Source of the DNA: Myxococcales bacterium
GTDB taxonomy: Bacteria > Myxococcota_A > Polyangia > Polyangiales > Houyiibacteriaceae
Direction of reading: 5' to 3'
DNA length: 17,791 nucleotides
Assembly (NCBI GenBank): GCA_013002645.1
Contig: JABDJF010000582.1
Location: 1-17,791, forward strand
In this document: positions 8,852 to 14,183 of the stretch, in pieces
Numbering within the stretch: the first letter of the stretch is position 1
Layout of the letters: the number at the start of each line of letters is the position of its first letter
Translations under genes and position numbers: made by a program
Notes under the pieces: model-generated
The model's input: the letters and a program-made list of their open reading frames with translations, nothing else
Told to the model about the DNA's origin: nothing
Database searches by the model: none

Positions 8852-9153
8852 CGCACCCTCCCCGCGGCCGTACGCTTTCGGCTCTCTTTCATGGTCACGA
8901 TGCGAGTCGGCTTCGGAACCTCCATGCCGAGCGTTCCGCGCGCAATGGTCTCGATGCGTCCGCTTTGCCGAAGCGTGGCTGCCTCGATCGAAAGCAAACG
9001 GCGGTCTTGAAGGAGGTCACGCTGCCGGCCGCGCTCTTCGCTCACCTCGTAGCCGAGCCGAACCGTTTCAAACCGAATCGACAGATGCACCACGAACGCG
9101 GCAGCCGTTGCGAAGACGGCAACGCACCAGAGGGGCAGAAAGCGCCGCTTCAT
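8848..9153 (-). CDS. ftsL: FtsL-like cell-division scaffold protein
   Basis: This small bitopic protein of 101 residues has a basic N-terminus (MKRR), one transmembrane helix (about residues 6-26) and a heptad-like, Glu/Arg/Leu-rich periplasmic coiled coil (about 32-70). It ends in a segment resembling the FtsL/DivIC C-terminus, with RIETIARGTLGMEVP at 66-80. FtsL with its partners FtsB and FtsQ activates FtsWI; sequence conservation is low in the family, so the call rests equally on topology and on position between rsmH and ftsI. The ATG at 9153 overlaps the rsmH stop by 4 nt and the stop is overlapped by the ftsI GTG. Confidence 0.88.
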   Translation of the reverse strand: MKRRFLPLWCVAVFATAAAFVVHLSIRFETVRLGYEVSEERGRQRDLLQDRRLLSIEAATLRQSGRIETIARGTLGMEVPKPTRIVTMKESRKRTAAGRVR

Positions 9154-10040
9154 GTCCCGACCTCCACGCGCCGGGCCGCACGGAGCTTGGCGCTGCGTGA
9201 CCTAGGATTGTTTTCGCGCTCTCGATCGGAAGCGATGATCGGGCGCTTGGTCAGCGGCGACAGTTGTTCATTGTCGCGGAATGCATGCTTGACCATTCGA
9301 TCCTCGAGCGAGTGGAAGCTGATCACCGCGACCACGCCACCGACCCGCAAGAGCTCAGGCGCTTGATCGAGCAGGGCCTCGAGCTCATCGAGCTCGTCGT
9401 TGACTGCGATACGCAGCGCCTGAAACGTCTTTGTCGCCGGATCGATTCGCCCGCGACGGGGCCCAGTTGCTTTGTGCACGGCGTGCCGCAGGTCGCCGGT
9501 AGTCTCCAGCTCTCCCTCCTCGTAGGCTCGCCTGAGCGCGCGAGCGATCTTCCGCGAACGGTGCTCCTCTCCATAACGGTAGATCACGTTGGCAAGCTCT
9601 TCGGCATCGCTTCGACCGATTAGCTCCAACGCGGTTTCGCCTTCGGTCGGGTCCATGCGCATGTCGATCGGCCCGCCCTTGGAAAGAGAAAATCCTCGTT
9701 CGGCGCGATCGAGCTGAACGGAGCTGACGCCCAAGTCGGCCAGGACGCCATCGACGTTCTCGATCTCCAGCGATGCCAAGACTTCCGCAAGGTCGCCGAT
9801 TCGCGCTTTGCGGAGTGTCGCGCGATCCCCAAAGTCGGAGAGCGCTGCGCTGGCCGCTTCGAGCGCGCTCGGATCGCGGTCCGTTCCAATCAGGCAGCCA
9901 TCCGGAGCGCTGCGCTCCAGAATCGCTTTCGCGTGCCCTCCACCGCCAAGCGTCACGTCAGCGTATATACCGCCGGTCGTCGGATCGAGTTGCTCCAGCA
10001 CTTCGTCGAGCAGAACAGGCGTGTGCGCGTACGCGTTCAC
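9150..10040 (-). CDS. rsmH: RsmH (MraW), 16S rRNA m4C1402 methyltransferase
   Basis: RsmH N4-methylates C1402 in the decoding centre of 16S rRNA, using SAM. The 296-residue product begins MNAYAHTPVLLDEVL, with the typical HTPVLL near the N-terminus, then the SAM-binding DVTLGGGGHAKAIL (28-41) and GTDRDPSAL (52-60), DLGVSSVQLD, the GFSLSKGGPIDMRMD stretch, KTFQALRIAVNDEL and ISFHSLEDR. The start is GTG at 10040, overlapping the mraZ stop by 4 nt (GTGA), with GGAG 9 nt upstream. The open frame continues upstream to 10337, but that extension is Arg/Gly-rich antisense-type sequence inside mraZ and was excluded. Confidence 0.96.
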   Translation of the reverse strand: MNAYAHTPVLLDEVLEQLDPTTGGIYADVTLGGGGHAKAILERSAPDGCLIGTDRDPSALEAASAALSDFGDRATLRKARIGDLAEVLASLEIENVDGVLADLGVSSVQLDRAERGFSLSKGGPIDMRMDPTEGETALELIGRSDAEELANVIYRYGEEHRSRKIARALRRAYEEGELETTGDLRHAVHKATGPRRGRIDPATKTFQALRIAVNDELDELEALLDQAPELLRVGGVVAVISFHSLEDRMVKHAFRDNEQLSPLTKRPIIASDRERENNPRSRSAKLRAARRVEVGT

Positions 10041-10489
10041 AGGCCGAGCTCCGCCAATCGTCTGGCGATCTCCAAACGCCGGTCCTGATCGCCGAGCACC
10101 TCTTTGCGAAGGTCCTCGAAGCTCTCTTTGGCCCAGAGCTCGATGTAGCTGCCCATCCCGGCCCAGAGCGCATCGCGCCGAAGCCCGGCGTGCTTCCGGA
10201 GCGCAGCCGGGATCAAGAGCCGTCCGACCTTGTCGACCTCGCACTCTACGGCGCCAGATACGTAGATCCGTTTGAGAGTGACGAGGTCCGCATCGAACTG
10301 CGGGAGCTCCGAGAGCCGCTTCTCGAACGCCAGCCACTCCGCCATCGGATAGGCCACCAAACAGCTGTCCAAGCCCGTCGTGAGAACCAGCTGCGAGTCA
10401 CCATGAGCGGTCATCACCTCCCGGAACCGAGACGGCACTGAGGTCCTCCCCTTGGCATCGATCGCGTGCTCGTAGCGTCCTCGGAACAA
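10037..10489 (-). CDS. mraZ: MraZ, dcw-operon transcriptional regulator
   Basis: MraZ is a ring-forming DNA-binding protein built from two SpoVT/AbrB-type swapped-hairpin halves; it binds direct repeats upstream of its own operon and generally represses it. The 150-residue product begins MFRGRYEHAIDAKGR and shows the duplicated signature DAKGR (11-15) and DKVGR (86-90), each followed by a beta strand (TSVPSRFR; LLIPAALR). It opens with TTG at 10489, with AGAGGG 5 nt upstream, unusual for a family that mostly uses ATG or GTG; no alternative start upstream keeps MFRG at the N-terminus. It is the first gene of the dcw run, and its candidate operator is directly upstream. Confidence 0.95.
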   Translation of the reverse strand: MFRGRYEHAIDAKGRTSVPSRFREVMTAHGDSQLVLTTGLDSCLVAYPMAEWLAFEKRLSELPQFDADLVTLKRIYVSGAVECEVDKVGRLLIPAALRKHAGLRRDALWAGMGSYIELWAKESFEDLRKEVLGDQDRRLEIARRLAELGL

Positions 10490-10494
10490 CCTAA

Positions 10495-10500
10495 CCCTCT
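10495..10500 (-). promoter_or_regulatory. Ribosome binding site supporting the TTG start of mraZ
   Basis: On the minus strand AGAGGG is followed by TTAGG and then the TTG of mraZ. The 5-nt spacing is good, and the first translated residues (MFRGRYEHAID) are exactly the family N-terminus, so the rare TTG start is well supported. Confidence 0.7.
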
Positions 10501-10520
10501 CGTCCTAGTTATCGGCCTTT

Positions 10521-10547
10521 TGGCACTTGATCCCACTAGTTCCCACT
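10521..10547 (-). promoter_or_regulatory. MraZ boxes (operator), three units at 10-bp spacing
   Basis: Read on the minus strand the site is AGTGGGAACT, AGTGGGATCA, AGTGCCAAAA: two perfect AGTGGGA units and a degenerate third, each starting 10 bp after the last. Known MraZ operators are direct TGGGN repeats separated by about 5 bp, the same core and helical-turn spacing. The boxes lie between the mraZ -10 and the ribosome site, where bound MraZ would block initiation. Sequence and position are direct observation; MraZ binding is inferred from the family. Confidence 0.85.
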
Positions 10548-10566
10548 AAGGCCGGAAACTAAGGCC
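10545..10566. repeat. 9-bp direct repeat ACTAAGGCC over the mraZ promoter
   Basis: The 9-mer ACTAAGGCC occurs at 10545-10553 and again at 10558-10566, a 13-bp period. The pair flanks and partly includes the -10 element, and its left copy overlaps the upstream-most MraZ box. It may be a second operator or a slippage duplication; nothing in the sequence decides between them. Confidence 0.6.
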
Positions 10567-10585
10567 CAGGCCGCTCCGCTGTCAA
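10556..10585 (-). promoter_or_regulatory. Candidate sigma70-type promoter of the dcw operon
   Basis: On the minus strand a perfect -35 TTGACA (10580-10585) is followed after 18 bp by a weak -10 TAGTTT (10556-10561); with 17 bp the hexamer would be TTAGTT. Transcription would begin near 10549, just upstream of the MraZ boxes, leaving a leader of about 60 nt before the TTG start. No other promoter-like spacing stands out in the 10 kb downstream, where genes overlap throughout. Confidence 0.6.
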
Positions 10586-10773
10586 CTTCTTTCGGCAGTC
10601 CAAGTGGCAGAATTAAAAAGGTTTTTCGGGTTGAAGTCGCTCCGGAATTCGAGGTTCGAGCCGAGGTGGGAGAAGCGCGGTCCACTGTCGAGAACGCAGA
10701 TCGTCGGACGCGGTGTTCCTGGTCCAAGTCGGAGGAGCAGATTTGGCGTCTTAATATGATTTATGGGTCTATT

Positions 10774-10799
10774 TTGACTCGTGGTGGCCGTGCTATTCT
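10774..10799 (+). promoter_or_regulatory. Weak rightward promoter, possibly giving a leaderless mRNA
   Basis: TTGACT (10774-10779) and an extended -10 TGCTATTCT (10791-10799) face the plus-strand unit. The spacer is only 14 bp, short for sigma70, so the extended -10 would have to carry most of the recognition. Transcription would begin about 10806, within 2 nt of the proposed GTG start at 10808. Confidence 0.35.
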
Positions 10800-10807
10800 C
10801 TTGTCTC

Positions 10808-11134
10808 GTGGATCCGATCGACGAAGCGTGGAAACGGGTGGAGGCCGATTGGGGGAATCAGGACGCGCATCGCCGGTTCGTAGGCGTCTGCGTCGCCCTG
10901 GATCGGCTTCCGGAGGCCGGAAAACGCTACCGGGCAGTCCGCGAGACGGACCCTGCCCGCCGCGAAGACGCCGCAAAGCAAATCGACGGCCTCATCGTGC
11001 TGGCGGCCCAGCAGCTACAGGACACCCGGGTCATTCCTGCCAGCCATGAGCACAAAAGGACGCTGACATGGGTCGCGTTCTTTATCATGTTGGTGTTGAT
11101 GGGGGCGGGGGTTTTGCTTTTGTTGCGGACGTAG
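10808..11134 (+). CDS. Small helical protein with C-terminal membrane anchor, function unknown
   Basis: The 108-residue product begins (V/M)DPIDEAWKRVEADWGNQDA. Residues 1-70 are predicted as amphipathic helices (DEAWKRVEADW, AHRRFVGVCVALDRLPEAGKRYRAVRE, ARREDAAKQIDGLI), suggestive of a short TPR-like helical hairpin. A basic HKR then precedes one hydrophobic helix (about residues 86-106, WVAFFIMLVLMGAGVLLLL), so the protein is probably tail-anchored with the helical part in the cytoplasm. The start is uncertain: I prefer GTG at 10808, just after a possible promoter; an in-frame GTG at 10781 would add nine hydrophobic residues. Neither has a Shine-Dalgarno site. The gene ends 28 nt before the GTPase gene in the same direction. 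I do not recognise a named family with confidence. Confidence 0.7.
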   Translation: MDPIDEAWKRVEADWGNQDAHRRFVGVCVALDRLPEAGKRYRAVRETDPARREDAAKQIDGLIVLAAQQLQDTRVIPASHEHKRTLTWVAFFIMLVLMGAGVLLLLRT

Positions 11135-11162
11135 CTCCGCACCGGGCGTCCCGCGGTTCGAA

Positions 11163-11837
11163 ATGCAAATTGACTTCGCCGCGAAAGAACTGACCGTGAA
11201 GCTCGTCTACTACGGGCCGGCGCTCAGTGGGAAGACGAGCAACCTGCGTGCGATTCACTGGCTCGGTACGTCGAATGCGTGCGGTGAGCTCATGACGCTC
11301 GAGACGCAAAACGACCGAACGCTGTTTTTCGACATGCTTCCGATCACGGTGAGCTCCGGCAGCGGGCTCAAGGTCCGGCTGAAGCTGTTTACCGTTCCGG
11401 GTCAAGTGATGCACAACGCAACCCGGCGACTCGTTCTGCAGGGGACAGACGGCGTCGCGTTCATTGCCGACTCGCAGCGCAGCGAGGCAGACGCAAACCG
11501 AGAGTCTTTTCTCAACCTGAAGTGCAATCTCGAAGAGAACGGGATCGATCCCGAGCGGATCCCGACGATCATTCAGTTCAACAAACGAGACATGGGCAGC
11601 ATTCGGACGGATGAAGAGCTCGAGTTGATCGCGCAGCGAAGCAAGGAGCCGATCTACAAGGCCGTCGCGACGCGAGGATACGGCGTGATGCAGACCCTTC
11701 GGGGCTTGATCCGGGACACATGGACGAAGCTCGAACGAGATCACCAGCTCGAAGAGAAGTTCGGCATAAGCCCGATCCGCTTCATGACCGAGGTGGAGGC
11801 AAAACTGAAACACGATCCGGGGCCTGGAGGGCGATGA
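11163..11837 (+). CDS. MglA-type Ras-like small GTPase
   Basis: The 224-residue product resembles MglA, the polarity GTPase that places motility and other machineries at cell poles in myxobacteria. The G1 P-loop is GPALSGKT (18-25); the switch region has NDRTLFFD (50-57), including the Arg that matches the MglA arginine finger; G3 reads TVPGQ (77-81), the MglA variant in which Thr replaces the usual Asp of DxxG; G4 is NKRD (140-143), and AVATRGYGV (168-176) fits the G5 position. Compared with MglA (about 195 aa) there is an extra C-terminal tail of about 25 residues (from about 200). No mglB (Roadblock GAP) gene is in the window. The stop overlaps the downstream kinase start by 4 nt. The ATG at 11163 has no obvious ribosome site but fits the family N-terminus. 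I avoid the symbol mglA since several paralogues are common. Confidence 0.9.
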   Translation: MQIDFAAKELTVKLVYYGPALSGKTSNLRAIHWLGTSNACGELMTLETQNDRTLFFDMLPITVSSGSGLKVRLKLFTVPGQVMHNATRRLVLQGTDGVAFIADSQRSEADANRESFLNLKCNLEENGIDPERIPTIIQFNKRDMGSIRTDEELELIAQRSKEPIYKAVATRGYGVMQTLRGLIRDTWTKLERDHQLEEKFGISPIRFMTEVEAKLKHDPGPGGR

Positions 11838-13240
11838 TGCAGGACCAGACAAACGTTGCCGACATCATGATGGGAGATGTCGTTCGCCTCGAAGACGTGC
11901 TGAGCCGCGATTCGGTGACGTCTGTGTGTAAGTCGTTCTTCGGGCTCTTCGGTCTCCCCGTGCGCGTCATCTCCCACGAGGGAGACCTCCTCGCAGACGT
12001 CCATCGCGACCAGCCGCTGTGCAACTACCTCAACACGCTCGGCGAGGGAGAGCTCGAGTGCGCCAGGACCGTCAGCGTCGTGCGAGACATGGAACCGGAT
12101 GTGGAGACCATCGTGCATCCCTGCTTCACCGGTGCCGTGTATCGAATCGTGCCTCTCGAATACCAGGGCCGTCCGATCGGCCGATTCATCGTCGGGCCGT
12201 ACGTGCCCGCGGAGCGCGCCCAGCCGCCGGCATCGCTCCTGTCGGTTGACGCGGGGATCGATCAGACCACCGCCTGCGCGCACTTCGATACGATGCCGCG
12301 CGTACGCGAGCACATCGCCGAAGAGATCTCCGCCCACCTCAAAGGCGTGCTCGAGTTGCTTCTATTTTCCGGCCACCGCGCCCAGCTCGCATCGACGATG
12401 CAGGTAGCGAGCGTTCGAGAGAACTATCGCGAGCTTGCCGAAAAGAACGAGGCGCTCCAGTCGTCGTTCGAAAAGCTAAAACAACTCGATCAACTCAAGA
12501 GCACGTTCTTGGCTACCGTGAGCCACGAGCTTCGGAGCCCGCTCACCTCGATCATCGGCTACACCGAAATGCTCGAAAGCGGTGCGGCAGGCGCGCTCAG
12601 CGACGGCCAGGCAGAGTTTCTGGGGACGATTCGAAACAAAGCCGATCAGTTGCTCGGCTTGATCAGCAGCCTGCTCGATCTCGGCCGGCTCGAGGCCAAG
12701 AGCCTGGACCTCAACCACGAGCGGATCGACCCGCACGCCCTCTTGTCCGACCTTGCTGCGACGGTCGTTCCGACGGCCAATCAGCGAAACGTTTCACTCG
12801 ACATTCGAGTCGATGACGGGACGGCAAAGCTCTGGGGAGACCAGGTGCGCGTCGGTCAGATTCTGCTCAACCTCGTCGACAACGCCGTCAAGTTCAGCGA
12901 CCAAGGCGGCACGGTCACCGTCCGCGCCGAGGACGGCGAAATCGACGCCACGGGTGCCTCGGGCCTGGGTGCCGCCCTTTTCACGGCAAGCCGGCCCGCA
13001 GTCGTACTGACGGTGCAGGATGACGGCATGGGCATCGCGGAAGAGAACCTGTCCAAGATATTCGACGCGTTTTATCAGATCGACGCCGGGACCACGCGCG
13101 TTCACGGGGGCGCGGGCCTGGGGCTTTCGATCGTAAAACAGCTGGTCGACGGCCACGAGGGAAAGATCGAAGTGACCAGCACGCTCGGCGAGGGCACAAT
13201 CTTCTCCGTGACGCTGCCCGCCGCCGACGAAGATGCGTGA
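11834..13240 (+). CDS. Orphan sensor histidine kinase with N-terminal PocR domain
   Basis: The 468-residue product has an N-terminal PocR-type sensory domain (about 15-180) with the pattern QPLCNYL...GEGELEC...HPCFTGAVYRIVPLEYQGRPIGRFIVGPY; Cys63, Cys76 and Cys97 fall at the positions where such domains keep cysteines. A coiled linker (about 190-222) leads to the HisKA domain with HELRSP at 231-236 (phospho-acceptor His231) and the HATPase domain with N-box NLVDNAVKFS (346-355), DDGMG (396-400), the F-box IFDAFYQID (409-417) and GGAGLGLS (425-432). There is no signal peptide, transmembrane helix or receiver domain, so it is a soluble kinase. The start ATG at 11834 overlaps the GTPase stop by 4 nt (ATGA), favoured over an in-frame extension back to 11720 that lies in the GTPase gene. 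No response regulator is nearby. Confidence 0.9.
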   Translation: MMQDQTNVADIMMGDVVRLEDVLSRDSVTSVCKSFFGLFGLPVRVISHEGDLLADVHRDQPLCNYLNTLGEGELECARTVSVVRDMEPDVETIVHPCFTGAVYRIVPLEYQGRPIGRFIVGPYVPAERAQPPASLLSVDAGIDQTTACAHFDTMPRVREHIAEEISAHLKGVLELLLFSGHRAQLASTMQVASVRENYRELAEKNEALQSSFEKLKQLDQLKSTFLATVSHELRSPLTSIIGYTEMLESGAAGALSDGQAEFLGTIRNKADQLLGLISSLLDLGRLEAKSLDLNHERIDPHALLSDLAATVVPTANQRNVSLDIRVDDGTAKLWGDQVRVGQILLNLVDNAVKFSDQGGTVTVRAEDGEIDATGASGLGAALFTASRPAVVLTVQDDGMGIAEENLSKIFDAFYQIDAGTTRVHGGAGLGLSIVKQLVDGHEGKIEVTSTLGEGTIFSVTLPAADEDA

Positions 13241-14183
13241 TGAGTTCGCCAAGATCGAATGGCTGAAAACCCGTTTTGCCCTCGATGGCGACTCGAACGA
13301 GGTCTTGGTCGGCATCGGCGACGACGCCGCGGTGATCGACTTCGGAAGCCGACCTACCATCGTTACGGTCGACACCCAGGTTGAAGGCGTCCACTTTCGG
13401 ACCGATTTGCTGTCCTGTCGGGAGCTCGGGTACCGCGCCGTGGTCGCTGCAGTCAGCGACGTGTGGGCGATGGCTGCGATGCCGACCGCATCAGTCATCG
13501 CGCTCACCCTGCCCGCCGACTCGTCCGACGAGGACTTCCGTGAGCTGATCGACGGACTTGCAGACGCTGCGCGCGCGACCGGCGCCCGCGTGATCGGCGG
13601 GAACTTGAGCCGCGGCCAATCGTTATCCGTGACGACGACCGTTTTCGGACTGCCGATCCAACAATCCCTAACCAGGCAAGGCGCGCAACCTGGAGACTCG
13701 ATCTACGTCACCGGGACGCTGGGCTCGGCGGCGCTCGGGCTTGCCATCCTGCAAGCCGGCAGGCTCGATCTCGAAGGAGCCGACCGTTTCGTAGACCGCT
13801 GGAAACGGCCGCCTCTCAACGGTCAGGCCGCAACGGTCGTCGCGCAAATCGCAACGGCGGCGGTCGACGTCTCCGATGGCTGCCTTCAAGACTTGGAACA
13901 CCTCGCCGACGCATCGGGGGTCGGCGCGGTCGTCCATGCCGAGTCGATCCCCACGGCGCCGGGCTACGAAGCGGTGTGCACGGCGTTATCCATCGACTCG
14001 AACGTGCTTGCGCTCAGCGGAGGTGAAGACTACGAGCTGCTGTTCACCGCGCCCGCCTCCCCGCGAGCCGCGGCGCTGGCTACCCAAATCGGTGAAATCG
14101 TCGAAGGTTCCGGGGCCAGCGCCGTCCAAGCTTCTGGCGGCATCATCGAAATCGACCGAAGTGGCTTTCGTCACTTCTCGTAG
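13233..14183 (+). CDS. thiL: ThiL, thiamine-monophosphate kinase
   Basis: ThiL phosphorylates thiamine monophosphate to the cofactor thiamine pyrophosphate in the cytoplasm, using ATP. The 316-residue product belongs to the AIRS/PurM-like superfamily: VGIGDDAAV near residues 26-34, DTQVEGVHF near 47-55, the VVAAVSDVWAM segment, IGGNLSRG near 122-129, GDSIYVTGTLGSAALG, VDVSDGCLQDLEHLADASGVGA near 211-232 and LSGGEDYELLF near 258-268. It overlaps the kinase gene by 8 nt and probably shares its mRNA; no other thi gene is in view. Its last 13 nt overlap, tail to tail, the end of the DUF1343 gene. Confidence 0.95.
   Translation: MRDEFAKIEWLKTRFALDGDSNEVLVGIGDDAAVIDFGSRPTIVTVDTQVEGVHFRTDLLSCRELGYRAVVAAVSDVWAMAAMPTASVIALTLPADSSDEDFRELIDGLADAARATGARVIGGNLSRGQSLSVTTTVFGLPIQQSLTRQGAQPGDSIYVTGTLGSAALGLAILQAGRLDLEGADRFVDRWKRPPLNGQAATVVAQIATAAVDVSDGCLQDLEHLADASGVGAVVHAESIPTAPGYEAVCTALSIDSNVLALSGGEDYELLFTAPASPRAAALATQIGEIVEGSGASAVQASGGIIEIDRSGFRHFS

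Larger units (their letters stand above)
10490..10807. other. Divergent intergenic regulatory region between mraZ and the GTPase/kinase unit
   Basis: This is the only non-coding stretch over 300 bp in the window. The half near mraZ holds a promoter, MraZ boxes and a direct repeat. The middle (about 10611-10626) has an A-run and a T-run (AAAAAG/GTTTTT), some 26-41 nt upstream of the mraZ -35, perhaps distal UP-type DNA. From 10630 to 10740 I see nothing convincing. From 10751 to 10800 the DNA becomes locally AT-rich and carries a weak rightward promoter. Short open frames across the region look like chance. Confidence 0.7.

Noticed and set aside
10041..10337. Upstream extension of rsmH giving a 395-residue protein
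   Set aside because: The added 99 residues are Arg/Gly-rich translation of mraZ in the wrong frame; the GTG at 10040 gives the standard HTPVLL N-terminus and a 4-nt overlap.
10536..10727. 63-codon minus-strand open frame in the divergent region
   Set aside because: It covers the mraZ promoter and operator, has no ribosome site and no recognisable features.
10666..11049. 127-codon plus-strand frame overlapping the small tail-anchored protein
   Set aside because: Arg/Gly/Pro-rich, no membrane segment or motif; the alternative frame has helical periodicity and a clean C-terminal anchor.
11720..11833. Upstream extension of the histidine kinase
   Set aside because: It is a shifted-frame reading of the GTPase C-terminus; the ATG at 11834 forms the ATGA junction.
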